Source of the DNA: Larix kaempferi
Lineage: Eukaryota; Streptophyta; Pinopsida; Pinales; Pinaceae
Length of the DNA: 64,000 nt
NCBI GenBank assembly: GCA_027924585.1
Contig: BSBM01000904.1
Span: forward strand, 18,621,501-18,685,500
Direction: 5' to 3'
Shown here: one piece after another, positions 9,571-22,495 of the stretch
Position numbering within the stretch: the first letter of the stretch is position 1
How the letters are laid out: each line of letters starts with the position of its first letter
Notes under the pieces: model-generated
The model's database searches: none
Told to the model about the DNA's origin: nothing
Seen by the model: the letters and a program-made list of their open reading frames with translations, nothing else
Position numbers and translations under genes: made by a program

Positions 9571-12500
9571 AATATGCGGAGGTTAATGACAAATTAAAAT
9601 CCATTGTTTTCAATAACCAATGGATGTGAAAATCTATTGATGCAAGCCACTACCTTCCCAATTAAGCAATATACCTAAAATATCGAAGTCACTGACTAAA
9701 GAGCATATAAATGTAATTCCATATGACCTCCCTTGACCATGATAACTCGTTCATAAGACAATTGATATATTACCAACCAAATAAGTTAGCGCCAACATAA
9801 GTACCAAAACTAGAATAATGTCTGAAGGATTGAATATTTCAAGTGGTTTATTGCTTCAATTAATAGAACACAATGCTCATTGCAACAGCATAAAGGTAGA
9901 TCACATTTGTATTTTTTGTTGATACTCAAAGTTTTAAAGAGGGCATACTTCTCTAATAATAAACTAGATTGGAATAAAATATTATTTCTCATTTCTCAAG
10001 GAATTGGATAAAACTTAGATAGAGCATTAGATCTCTATAGAAACATATGAGTCGATTCTAAGTCTCAAAATAAATTCCTCCTAAACATATTGGTAGTAAT
10101 AAATTCTACATCAGTAAGTAGAAGTACAATTGTTTATCACTTCACCCTATTTAGCAGACGTCGACATCTATTATGAAGATGAAGAGTCATAATGTGCAAA
10201 AGGAGCAAGATAAAGTCAACAGATTGAGAACTATTGGGGAAGAAAACAAAAGAAACCATGTAAGAATATAAAAATGTTCAATTAAGTAAAAATAATGTGC
10301 GAAGATTTCACTTTTTCGGCGAAATTTTGGTCGGAATCTGGCAATTCTTTTTAAGAAAAAATAGATTTTGTGCTATTCAAATCATGGTTTTGAATGTATA
10401 AATGAATTCAACAGCCTTGAATACCCTAAGGAATCCCGATTAAGCAATTTTAATAGTAATTTCTAAGAATTTAAAAAACTCTTCTCAGATTCCGTTAAAA
10501 TCCTATTGGGAAATGTTGTTGGAAAGAGGCGAAATCATCATTCATTTAAACTACTCTCATTATAAATGTCTCCACATAAACATGCATAACTTTAATCATA
10601 CCCATAAAAACTATCATATAAGGATAATGATAATATTATATTGCCAAACAAATCAACAAAACAAAAATAATATTATATTGACAAAAAAATCAACAAAACA
10701 AGGATTACTCTTTCAAGTACTCTCCTCACCTATATATGGGATGAATTTCTATTTCTTTCTTCCTCATTAGCTTTTCTCCTATGCCAACAATGAACTGTGA
10801 CATATGTAGGTGAGCTTTTGTTTTCTTCAAATTAGCATCTTTCTATGTGAATAATGAACACATAATGAACCGTTAGAATTATAAACAATTTTATGGAGAA
10901 TTGCAAACAATAAAAGAATAAAGGATAAGTTTGGTCTTTGTACTTAAAGTTGTTTGATATATGTAGACTTGGTTGATTTTATTATTTTAATAAAAGTAGT
11001 GTGAAATTTAGTTTTATTTATTTATTAATAAATAAATAATTATTACTATATATTTGTAAAATAAAAATAAATATCAATTTATTTAATTACAATTAAATAA
11101 AATAAAAATTAACATAATAAAAAAATAGTTTACTTTATTTTAACATAATTATTTATAAAAAAATATTATATAAAATCTAATAAAAATCATTAAATAATAT
11201 ATATATAATTTTAAATATTATAAAATCATGATAATTGTTTTACCACTCATACATGTGCAACTATACAACTATTTTAAAAAATATTAAAAAAAAAATCATG
11301 CCATAGAATATTATTAACATAATTCCAACTAACCAGTGTTATGGAAAGTGATGATGTGTACTTATCTATTATTATATTAAGTAAACTAAAGATGTGTATT
11401 TATTTATTGTTAAATTTTTGTTTTGTATTAAAATCATTTTAAAAGCTCTGTTATAGTGATAGTGGGGCTCATTACACTTAGTGTCAATATAAAAAGTAGT
11501 ATGATGTAATGTAATTGTGATTAGAGATAATGCTTTCTATGCTAGGGAAGAGTATTAATAATAACTATATATAATATACTTTACTCATCATTAAGATGTT
11601 TGTTGATGGATTGTGGCATCTTGATAGAAGAGAATGGATGGTTAAGATACATTGTTAGTATCTGATTTTTTTCATTCAAAACTTAACAAGGTAAAAAAAT
11701 TCAAAAATTGCATATTTGATAGTTTGTTATAACTAAGATTAGGTATACCAATAAGGATAGTAATAAAATTAATATAATAAAATCATATAAAGATTTTCCA
11801 TTGAAACTAGACAAACCCAAATGTGGTCTAAGAATGCTTGTTACGTGTTTTTTTTCAAAAGTAAGCAATTGATCGCTTCTTCCACTACCAAAAAATGAAG
11901 GTTGAGGGTAACATAAACGTAAATGCTGACTATGCTTACAAAATAAGTGCTAGTTGGCATGGTGCTTATGAATCATCTAATTACTGAACCGGATTAGGAG
12001 TTGTCTAAAAACTTGACTATTTGTCCTAAACAAGCGATTTTCACCAAAATCCGGCATTTTTTATTTTACAAAATCTGAATTTAACAGTGTTTTAATGGTG
12101 ATTTTGATGGTAGAAATGGATTTAACACCTTCAAAAACCTATGGGGCACCCAAAATTTCAGAGTCTGACAGTTGTAACCAAGTTTTTTAAAAATTTATGC
12201 TGGATTTTTTTTAAATCGTACCGAAAAAATCAACTTTTTTCGTTTGAAATCGTAGAAATTTTGGACTACACAAACTGGATTATAGCATTGGCTTTGGTTA
12301 CAACACTCATTTTGATTGACTATGAACGAGAACAAACAAATGAATATTAGAGAGCCTATGAAAAAATGAAGAAACTAACAAAACACGAACATATCGAAAG
12401 TCTAATGTTTCGGATAGGGAAGGTTGATCATATGGAGAACATATAGAGTGTGGTTTGCATTGCATTCGAAAGTGGTCTACTTGTTTGAAAGCATATTTCT

Positions 12501-13280
12501 TAAAAAATATCATGATGAGAAAATATCCTTTATGTTACCTCATCAACACATAAAGAGAATGCAATTCCTTTGGAGTCAAGAGTATCCCTAAAAGCCCATA
12601 TTAATGAACTTACAAGTTCTCCCATGTTAAAAAGTTGCTTTTCAAGTTGAAACTTCCCAGCTTCAATTTTACCTAGAAAGGTTGAGGGTATATACACTTT
12701 AGAATGTTTAATTAAAAGAAGAAGACGACATAAACATGCATGTTTTTCAACTCAAAAAAATAGTGGAGAAAATGATGTCGAAAGTGCGCAACTAATAAGA
12801 ACTCTTGCAAAATAAGTTGTAATTTGGGGATACTGCTACATTAAGGGTGGCCTTAGACATGTGAAAATAGAGTGCTACTAAACTAAGAATTTAAAAACTA
12901 CTACACATAGCTAGTATTCAAACATTTCCACTAGTTTATTTGGATTCCAATTAAACAATTTATTATGTGGACCATTGAAGAACATCATTTAATATGTGGA
13001 TCATGGAAGAAGATGATGCATCCATCATTTTGAGAATTTCTCGTTATTCATCTAAGAGGTTGCTTGCTAGCATATGCCCAATACCAAGCATAACAGCATT
13101 GAAGGGGACTGTAGAAAATGCACACAATCTTAATCATTCTCTGCATCACCATAAAAAAATGTTATCCACTGTTGAAAGAAACAACCTTATTAATAGCAAA
13201 AGATAAGATTGACAAATCCAATTACAGTGTCATTTTCCATTAGAAAAGATTGAAAAGAAACCATATCCGCAATTGCTACC
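9571..13280. other. Long AT-rich non-coding stretch
   Basis: No coherent coding region. A ~47-bp tandem duplication (ATAATATTATATTG.CAAA.AAATCAACAAAACAA) lies at about 10629-10700. 11000-11300 is very AT-rich with A-runs. 12140-12350 and 12994-13206 have short open frames without recognisable motifs. Confidence 0.5.
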
Positions 13281-13329
13281 TCTTATTCCATGGAAAATAA
13301 AATTGATGAATTGTCGCACTTGGTTTATT

Positions 13330-13485
13330 TTTTCTATGTATTCAGACTTGTTTTGGTCTGGGTACAAATGGTTTCTTCCTTTCCTTTGCTTTCACACTTG
13401 TTTTGGTATAGAGTACAAATGATTCCTTCCTTTACTTTAGAGTACAAATGGTTCCTTCCTTTACTTTACTTTCAAAGAGGACTTT
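13330..13485. repeat. Minisatellite, ~30 bp irregular units
   Basis: Three to four imperfect units of GAGTACAAATGGTTCCTTCC plus TTTACTTTA. They keep the frame of 13290-13499 open, giving a repetitive peptide that I do not believe is a gene. Confidence 0.6.
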
Positions 13486-13499
13486 TTCAAGTGCCTTGA

Positions 13500-15111
13500 T
13501 AGTCAAGTACAATTGCTTATCTCAACATCTCCCACAATATCTAATGAAGATAGTAGCAATATAATAAGCAAGGCGATCCCGAAAGTATACAAAGCTTGTA
13601 AAGCTAGAATATCTGGTGTCATGTAAGAGTGAATTGTTAGTAGTAATAAGTCAAATGATGGCAATGCAAAAAAGGCACAGTGGCTATCTTAATAGCAACG
13701 AAACATTTAGTCTTTCAAAAAGCGCTTGCTGCACTTGGTTTAATAACCGCCTTTAAAACTGCCTTTTTGCAAAAAACCTCAATGAAAAATTAGTTAAATT
13801 TCAGAAAAATCCAAGATGTAGAGCTGATGGCTTTAATTCCTAAGTTGGATTAGTATTAATGCCTATGGGAAGGTTATAAAAGTGATGATAATATGAAAGT
13901 TTTGTGAGGCTCATGGTTTGATTCCAGGAAATGGGAAAGCCCATAGCAATTTATGAGGCTTAATTTTGTTCCAAGTGGGAAATGAATACAAAAAGACTCC
14001 ATGGAAATTTGACAAAAAAAAATCAAATTGTGAAAATTGGTTATAATTGCTAAAATCTATCGGTAACAGAAGTTGAAATGGGTCCAGGACAAAAACAGGG
14101 CATGCGATAGGAAACATGGAAGACTAGTAACCATTAGAAGATCGCTATACTGCAAATCCTGTCTGGATGAATTGTGCCATGGTACACCGACTTTCTCATT
14201 CGAATTATAAAAAAAACCATGAAAGTGAAGCGAAAAAGAAAAGCATGAATGAAATACATCTGCAAGCAGTTTAACCAGTTTCATAACAAATAATAAGGCT
14301 AAAGAATAGCGAAAATGAGAGACCAACAATCCATATCAAACGTATTATAGATGTGAGCAACATGCCCTCTGTTGCAAAGTGAACCAACTGGACAGAGAGA
14401 ACCAAAAGACCAAAGCATCCAATGGTAGAACATACAACATTCTTTCGTTGTTTCCACCAGAAATATTCAAAATCGGTTGAGTTATAAGACGATAGTGGGA
14501 AGTGATAATCCCATTTGACACCAAATTGATGAGACTTTTTGGATTTTTTTATGAACAATGGAATCAAAATCATTTTACATTTACTAGTATAAATCTGAGA
14601 ATTACATACTTCATCTGTAAACGATCATCAATAGCACATTTTACATTGCAAAGCAAATTGTCAAAAAATTGACAAGGATATATTACAATACATTCTTGTT
14701 ATATAAATCAGAAAAACCAATCCTCATTTCATAGGAGGTTCTTTCTTAACAAGTTCGGTTACATATTGTACGTGTGTGGAAAGTTCCACAAGCACCTATC
14801 CTTTAGTTGCTTTCACCCACTCTTCTGAACTCGACAATGCATGATCCATAAATATTTTTATCTGCTTAAACTTGCAGTAAAACTAACAGCTAAGAAAACT
14901 TGTAAACCCATATGGTACACCTGTGAGGCCTGCAACATTTTTACCTAAATTATTACACCTTACAAATTGAAAGCTGTGAAGTTTAAACTCTTACTTGCAC
15001 AAAGAAAATGGTAGAATATAATACAATATAATACCTTCCAGTCACCACCCATGCGTACTTTTTGCTTTGCAGGGGGCTGCATACAATGGTGTGCAGTATC
15101 ATGTAAGGACC
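13500..15111. other. Non-coding stretch
   Basis: Minus-strand open frames at 13911-14573 overlap each other in different frames and carry hydrophobic stretches typical of AT-rich chance ORFs. Nothing recognised. Confidence 0.45.
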
Positions 15112-15300
15112 CTACCCACTACCCTTACCAGTTACGTTGGCAGCTATTCCTTCTGATTTCTTAGCATTCTGCCCAGCGCCGATGACTTTTCCCTCCTTTC
15201 TGGCATCTGAAGAATCTCCTCTTGCTTGGTGAAGGGACATAAATAATTCCCCTCTTCTCTCTAAAAATTTGATGACGGATCCTGCAACCCGACCAGAAGC
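15112..15300 (-). pseudogene. Small ORF or exon fragment of unknown function
   Basis: The minus strand is open for 62 codons between TGA (15301-15303) and the terminal TAG (15112-15114). The peptide has a balanced composition, with an amphipathic start (SGRVAGSVIKFLERRGELF) and a Lys/Gly/Ala-rich tail, and sits in a locally GC-richer island. That resembles a real protein C-terminus, possibly the last exon of a decayed or unrecognised gene. A GGTTGCAG acceptor-like sequence sits just inside the upstream edge. I do not recognise the family and found no partner exon with confidence. Confidence 0.3.
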
Positions 15301-16035
15301 TCAAAACTCCAACATGCATGCACGCTCGTTATATTTCCTTGCTCATAATTGCCGAAGAGGAAAGAACAGGAAGAAAGAATGATATATGAATCCAATAAAC
15401 ATCCACAAATAAATATATTGTTTAAGTTGGTAAGGTGTTAACCTCATATTTGGGCTAATCTCACCTATGACGTATAGTGCCCCATATCCAACACAGAGGT
15501 TTCTTCACGCTGCTCTCATATTAGGAGAGGAAATTGTCCAATATTCAACACAACCAAAGATAGGTTAGTAATAAAATACTAGAAGTACCAGCCTGACTTG
15601 CATACATGTCAACTCTAATGCCTGTCAATCTGATCATTATGTTGTCAACCTGACCACCATTATGTTGATTGTCAATTCACTAGTCCACTAGAACATAAAT
15701 ATTTAGATGTTACATTTGTAAGTTTAAAGTCTGGTTCTATTTTTATTTATTTTTTATTTTTCTTAATCGGTGGCAATGATAAAAGTAGTCACATCAAGCA
15801 CTCTCCACCAATAAGAGTTTCACACTTATTAATTTATTTTATTAAATAAATACAAATAAATAAATAAATTCATTCAACATTCAACAAACTATAACCAGAT
15901 TTTAGAAATATTTATGTACGGAGAAAATTAATAACAAAAACCGAAACATAAGAGACTAAAAAATGATTACAAAAAAGTTATAAATAATATTTTAAAGTGT
16001 TTTTAATTTGGGAAATAAAAATGGTACTTTACTAA
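15301..16035. other. Non-coding stretch
   Basis: AT-rich. A short internal duplication of TGTCAA(C/T)CTGA(T/C)CA lies around 15625-15665. No coding signal. Confidence 0.5.
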
Positions 16036-17640
16036 GTTCCATTCAAATATCATAAAGAATTATTCGAAGGTTTTAAATCAAACCTCCACAAAGATCATAT
16101 AAGGAAATTAGAAGATTTAAAAATGGACCTTGTTAAAAATAAGGAAGAAAGGTTTTCTTATGATGGTTTTCCAAGATCATGTTTTGGAGGAGTAGTAACA
16201 TTGAAGTGAAGTATTCAAGACAAGGAGGTTAACATTTGTATTTTTCTGGGAATCAAGGAACATTATGTCAACATCAACTTCGCAAATCAACTAGTTATTC
16301 CAAAGCTAGATATGAGTGAAAATAAAATCATCTTTGGAAATGAATATGAGATTAAAAACTTACAACTAATAATTGATGATTATAAATTCACATCTCAATT
16401 TAATGTTACCACTATGTTTGATAAAGATGTTGACATCATTTTGGGTTCTCCCTGGATGGAAATCTTAGGATCCTTCATCTTAAATATGAACAAAAAAAAA
16501 TTGACATTTTCTTATAAGAAGAAGAAAATCACATTGCAGGATGTTACAATGAGGACATATTCAAACGCTCCATCATCAGATGACCTGAAGTACATATCAG
16601 AAGTGATCCTTCAAGATAGACGAAAGTCCATGCAAAAGTTGCAGGATTGACAGAAAGAATGTGACAAGGTCATCATTGAAAGAGACAAAGAGATTTCTCG
16701 CCTAAGAAATCATAACCAGAAACTACTTACAAAAATCATGAAGTCCAAAGAGAAGAAGCAGAGTTTTCAAAAGTTAGAACAAGAGAATCAAGATCTTATG
16801 AAGGAATTCAATCATAAGTTATTAGAAAAAGATCAAGAAGCTTCTAGTTTAAGGGATCTTAATCAGAGGTTGCTTGAGAAAATAAAAATATTAAAAGATG
16901 AGCAGTCAAAGAACCTCGACCTTGAGAACAAAGTTGAAAATCCAAAGAACAATGAAGAACTTTTACGTCTATGATAACATAATCAAAGCTTACTTATGCA
17001 AATTAAGAAGCTAAAGAATGATAAGAAGTTGATACAAGAAATGGTAGATCAACTTACCAATAAAGAATCTAAGGTTGACAAAAAAACAATGACTAAAACC
17101 GTTGAGATAGTGACATCATTAGAGGGACAAATCCAAACCTCGGAAAAAAGAACCAGTACATATACAATCGATGTTCAAATTCAGGAAAATGCTTATAATG
17201 AAAAGGTATCGACCAATAAATTGCTAGAAGCACAAAAAGTTGAAGTTTCTACAAACACTCTGCAAGCGACTCAAATACCTTATCGTCATCCAAATTACAA
17301 GAGTCGTTATGGATGACAACAAAATCAAGAGGAAAATAAACAATATTGTTCTTACAAACAAACCAACTACAACATTGAAAAAGAATGAAAACAAAATCGA
17401 CAACTTGTATAGAAGCATAAAATGAGAATTTTTGTCCAAACAATCGATCAGCAAACAGCTCTATTGAAGATAGATCTCGGATGGACTACTTCACAAATGA
17501 CACAACAATTTCACTCTATGTTTAAAAGAACATATCGTCTCCTGTTGTCAAGTGTTGCAGTTACCAACACAGAAGATCCACTTGGATTCCCTTGCAAATG
17601 CTTCAAATCTTCCTTCACTTGCCAAAAAACCCACTCTTAG
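16036..17640 (+). pseudogene. Decayed retroelement-like ORF: protease-like domain plus long coiled coil
   Basis: A single plus frame stays open for about 1.6 kb apart from scattered stops (16207, 16648, 16972, 16975, 17314 and two more before 17422). At 16225-16550 it resembles a retroelement aspartic-protease fold: NFANQLVIP, then DVDIILGSPWMEILG, the flap-to-C-terminal strand typical of gypsy or caulimovirid proteases. The catalytic D-S/T-G is not visible; the aligned place reads FLGIKEHYVN. From 16560 to about 17100 the frame is Lys/Glu/Gln/Leu-rich with heptads (ISRLRNHNQKLLTKI, LEQENQDLMKEF), a long coiled coil. No reverse transcriptase follows. It could be a Ty3/gypsy or endogenous pararetrovirus relic; host family uncertain. 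Confidence 0.5.
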
Positions 17641-18729
17641 CTCTCCCTTCAACTTACAAATTCCAAAAAGAAAGACAAAAAACGGGTTTTAAGAGACCAT
17701 GGGCACCCTTTTCGCGTGGAACATGTCCTGGAATCGGGACACGTGTTGTGCAGACGCGGGACACGATCCCAACACATGTCTAACACATGTTGGGATCGTG
17801 TCTGTGTCCGACACGTCCCCACAGGACACTTGCCCCTATCTTGACGTGTTCGGTGACTTAGCATATAACTTATTCATGGCACTTAACTTGTGGCCTATCA
17901 GTGTTCACCATCCACAAGTTAAGTGGATGTGCTAGTTATAATTCAATTTTAACTTGAAACTATATGAAACAAATAGAGCAAAACAATCCATATACATACT
18001 ATTTTAGAGCAAAGTTTACTTTCACATAATGTTTATCATAAGATTAGTTATTATTTTTTTACCGTTGTTTTCTTAAGAGGCAGGTATTAAGCAACTTTGT
18101 TGCTAATTCCACTTGTTTATATTGTGTGGATCCTTCACTTGTTGACTTTTCTTGTCTTATTTCCTTTCTCTCTATTATTAAAACCTCAAATGACAATTTG
18201 CAATCTTTCTACAATTCTCAGAATGTCCTAAAGATGGATCATGAATTAGCAATCCGAAATGACAACACGACCTCTTCAAATACTGTTATTCCATAAATCT
18301 CATCAACTAATGTTTTAAATTGCAGAATCGGTAAAGAACAAATAACAAAGAAGTGTAAATAACAAGATGCATGCCATCACTCCGTGCGCTATCATTGCAA
18401 CTCATTTCTGCAAGACAAATAATATTTTAGGCATTTCCAAATTTTACATTCTAGTGCTATGAAATATTATTTGGTATTTTACATTGAAACATTGAGTATA
18501 AATTTTCACTCAATTAGCTAGAGAATAGGAATTTCTAAGACATAAGAATCCAGGGTTAACTTGAGATGGGATACCTTGTCTGTTATTTTACTTATCCAGT
18601 GTAAATGCACTCATATCCTTTATACTTCTTTTAAAATACTTCTTCACTCGCTCAATCAATGAAGGAAACGAACCCTAAAAATTGACTTATCATGCCTCAT
18701 CATATGGCATCAACCATGCAAATATGCAA
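17641..18729. other. Non-coding stretch with a GC-rich hairpin
   Basis: 17700-17830 is unusually GC-rich and full of ACACGTG/ACATGT/CGTGTC motifs. A 14-bp stem (GACACGATCCCAAC at 17760-17773, complement at 17789-17802) closes a 15-base loop. The remainder to 18729 is AT-rich with nothing recognised. Confidence 0.5.
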
Positions 18730-20490
18730 TGTCCCCATTCAAATAAATATCAAGTAGGGAAAATTCCACCAACCTACTAGTTTCCTGGGTTGGGGTGGAG
18801 ACATTAAAATTGGAATAAGGAGACTAATAAACCCAAATGGACTTTGGTTTGGGCATAAATATATTAAGAGGGCCAAAATAAATATTTATGGTGAGAAATA
18901 AGATGGCACTTGGTCATGGAGACACATTGGTGGTGTGAGACCCCCAAAAAGCTAGATTCCCCATGCCACATGGCATTCCACTCTCACCCATTCGAATCCA
19001 AGGTGGAGTCCACTATTCTTGGGGTAGTTGGAAGGGAATATTACTTTACATGACTCAATGAGGTTGAAATGTAGAGGAAGAGTAATCCCATGGGAGAGGA
19101 CAAGGCATTTTGGAGCTAGTGGGACACTTGGGCTAGATTCCTTAGCTTCTATGACACCAATGATGAAGATGCCTATGACATTTCTGAAAAATCAGACCTG
19201 ATGGATGACATTTGACATACATGACATGTCAGGGCTAAAAATAGCCTCCAAGAAGGTGCCCAAGTGAGTTAGGGCAGCCAAAGAGACACCAATTCGAATT
19301 TGGTGAAGGAGGAGGCTAGAATTGGAAGGACAAGTGGCATACTTGGGAATCTCTTCCCAAATTGAGTTGGAATGAAGATCATGGATGGAATTCGAATTGG
19401 GGAAGCCTTGGGAAGTTTATAAAAGTCAGGAACAAAAAAGAATACCAACTTTTGATCATTTTACATTTTGCATTTGGAGAGAAGAGCTAGTAGAGAGCTA
19501 GTCTACTTGCCTTAGCACCAATTTCGAGAGTGAAAGATTCCCATCCTAATTGGAAATTGGAGAGGCCATTCAAGACTTTCATTTGGATCTACAATGGATT
19601 CTTTAGTTACAATTTAAAACTACAGGGCAGCTCGTGGTTCATTCATCTACAACTTGTTCTTGCATCTCCTTCACATTTTCTTGCATATTTGGGACCCTGG
19701 AGGAATTGTGCCTTTGGTGAGATGATGATATCTTTGTGAGAGTTCAAGAATATCCATTTATTTGTATTTTGATATATATACTCTATATTTACTTCTTAGA
19801 AGACTCTCAGGTCGAAATACCAAGTGAAACTATGTAAAAATACCAAACAATGCATAAATAATGCCATTTTCTCTATATCGTGTTGTTGGAGCTTGAAGAT
19901 CCATTATTTCAAATTGTATCAGTCATTATTTGTGATTTTATTGATGTATGGAGTGTCATTAATGTTATGAAGAAGTTTTATGAGCATTTCACAAGTCCTT
20001 GGAACCTAAATTTCAAATTTCATAACATATGGTGAAAATTACTAGATTTCCCCCCTATGTGAAGACTTGCATATAAACATTTTATTTAAGGGAGTTGCGG
20101 AAGGCCATAAGAACTATTTGATAATACATTGGGGATATCATTAAAGACATTTATCAATACCATACCTATTTTCTGAAATTTGGAAAGGTTTAACGACATT
20201 TGGAGAGCCATCTTTGACCACTACCCTTGGGGAATTGAAGCTCTATTTGACTAGTACATTTCCCTACTTTGTCCAGATTGTAAATGAATGTTGCGGAAGT
20301 GTTTTAAGGGTTGTTAAGCATCCATAATCCTCAATTATATGTCTGAATACCTTCCAAACTCATTCAAACCCCATTCAGAAGCATTTGGAGCCATTCGGAA
20401 GTAGTTGGGTTAATACTAGTCTAAGGGTCGAATTGGTTAAAATTTGCAATTTTTCCTAGTTTGTGCAAATTCTTAAAAAGGGACACTACA
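18730..20490 (+). repeat. 5' LTR of gag-only gypsy element
   Basis: 1761 bp, begins TGTCCCCATTC and ends GGGACACTACA. A TATA-like TTTATAAAAG at 19416-19425 is a plausible core promoter in U3/R. Confidence 0.9.
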
Positions 20491-20492
20491 AG

Positions 20493-20504
20493 TGGTATCA
20501 GAGC
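20493..20504 (+). other. Primer-binding site (initiator tRNA-Met)
   Basis: TGGTATCAGAGC, two bases after the LTR end. Confidence 0.85.
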
Positions 20505-20536
20505 ATGGTACTTGAACCTGATGTGGCTGACCATTA

Positions 20537-22495
20537 ATGAGGACAATAAGTCAGGGACCACCCTTAGGAAGTGAAACTAAAAGCACTTTTGTTGAAGAGG
20601 AAGAAGTAGGAGAAGAACAGTATTTTGTTGAAACTATGGCTAGGGATGAGAATGAAACCTCAGAGGATAGGGAAGAATATACTAAACTCATGAAACCATT
20701 ATTTAAAGACATGAAAAAATAGATCATGAAAGGGTTCGAATTGTTGTCTAGTCAACTTGGGAGCAAAGGAGTAATAGGAGGCAACAGTAGTTCTCATTCT
20801 GAGGAAAAGAAGGCAATGGGTGAGCATATTTTCTCAAGCACAGGACCTCATAATAGACCTAATGAATTTCAGAGCACACCAAGGACTACTACACCTAAAT
20901 TTATTGAGGTCAAAGAAGAGCCTAACACCCAATTTTATATTCATGAAGTGGTGACAGAATGGGAAAAGTTGAGTGAAGATTGTAGAAGAACTCTACCATT
21001 TGACCAAGTCTTTAATGTATCAAGCAAACTCAAAATGAGGAAAGGTAATAAGACTCCATTTCATAATAAAGAATTGAATTGTTCCATTGGTAAAATGCCC
21101 CTTCCCACTTTTGATGGCTCACCCCAAAGTTCTGCAAATACTTGGGTACAAAAACTAGATGTTTATTTTCAGCTGAATCCAATGGTGGAAAATGAAGCTT
21201 TAAAAATGGCTATTTTGCATCTAGGAGGAGATGCCAATGATTGGTGGTTCCATGGTCTAAAAAATTTGGGACATGATCAGGTTACAACCTATGGAGAATT
21301 TGTTGACAGGGTATTAGAAAGATTTGAACAAAAAGACCCAGAATTGCCTTTCAAAGAACTAGCTCAATTGAAGCAAGTTGGAACCCTTGCTGAATATATG
21401 ATTGAATTCCAAACATTATCAGTTAAGGTGGTTGATATATCTATGGTAAGATTAGTATTGTTGTTTACTGAAGGTTTGGTTGAACCCTTAAAAGGTTTAT
21501 TTAAATCTCACAAACCCAATTCATTGAAGGATGCTATGAGTTTGACAAGAGATCTACAAAATGTGCTACTTAGGACAAGGTTTCCTCCCAAGCCCAACTT
21601 CCCTTCCCAATTCAAATCTGAAAAGAAGCCATGATGGCAAGAAGATGAATGTGGAAAGGATAAGAAAGAGGAACCAAGCAAGGAAAAACTCAGAAGGAAG
21701 AAACTATGTTACTCGTGCTTCCAACCATGGGTACCAAGACATAAATGTGCTAAGGGAAAGGCCCAATTCATTGAAGTATTTTGTGATGATGAGTATGAAG
21801 AGGGCATGGAGGAAGGAGGGCATATTTTAGCCCAAGAAGAGGGATATGCCACAACAAAAGAAGAAGAGAAAAAAGAATAAGATCATCCATTACCTAACAG
21901 AGGGAGACTATCAGTGCTTTCAGGAGTGCCTCGTTTCCACACTATTCAATGCCAAGGAGATTTACAAGGACAAATGGTTTCGGTATTGGTAGATGGAGGA
22001 GCCACACATAACTTTATTGATGCAGCCATGGTGGAGAGGAGAAAGCTACCTGCTAAACCATTCAAGGGCTTCACAGTCATCATTCCAGGTCACCATACTA
22101 TGGAGTGCAAAACATGGATTCCAAAGCTACAACTCACCATAGATAATTACACATTTTTTGATAGCTTTTATGTGGTTGATATTGTTGATACTAATGTGGT
22201 CTTGGGAGTGCAATGACTATACTCTATAGGGGAACATACAGTGAATTATCAAATCCCTGAAATGAGATTCAAATATTCGAAGGGAAAACAAAGGGTATTG
22301 AGAGGAATGCACACCTATCCAAATAAGGTAGTGCCCTCCCACAGTATGAAACACAAGAATAAAAAGGTTTTGGGAGGCATTCCTCATAGAAGGCCACCTG
22401 ATAGAGGAGGAACAATTTTGCAGCATACTAAATTGAGATTGCTCGAGGGCAAGCAATCTTGGGTGGGGAGAACTGTAATGTCTCCATTCAAATAA
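20537..22495 (+). pseudogene. Gypsy gag-protease polyprotein with four in-frame stops
   Basis: One frame spans about 650 codons, broken by stops at 20720 (TAG), 21632 (TGA), 21878 (TAA) and 22214 (TGA). In order: an acidic N-terminus; a Retrotrans_gag-type domain at about 21090-21560 (MAILHLGGDANDWWFHG, then the EYMIEFQTLS region); a zinc knuckle CYSCFQPWVPRHKC at 21707; and a retropepsin with VDGGATHNFID at 21990. The last has D-G-G where D-S/T-G is usual. It ends with VLGVQ-stop-LYSIGEHTV, where the family normally has Trp. The final ~85 codons rejoin to what looks like the integrase C-terminal end of a longer relative. All four stops could arise by C-to-T type changes. Confidence 0.85.

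Noticed and set aside
11880-11900. CACTACCAAAAAATG, similar to a CACTA transposon end
   Set aside because: No matching inverted terminus or target duplication was found nearby.
14057-14573. Hydrophobic minus-strand ORFs suggesting membrane proteins
   Set aside because: They overlap in different frames, sit in AT-rich DNA and carry no family motif.
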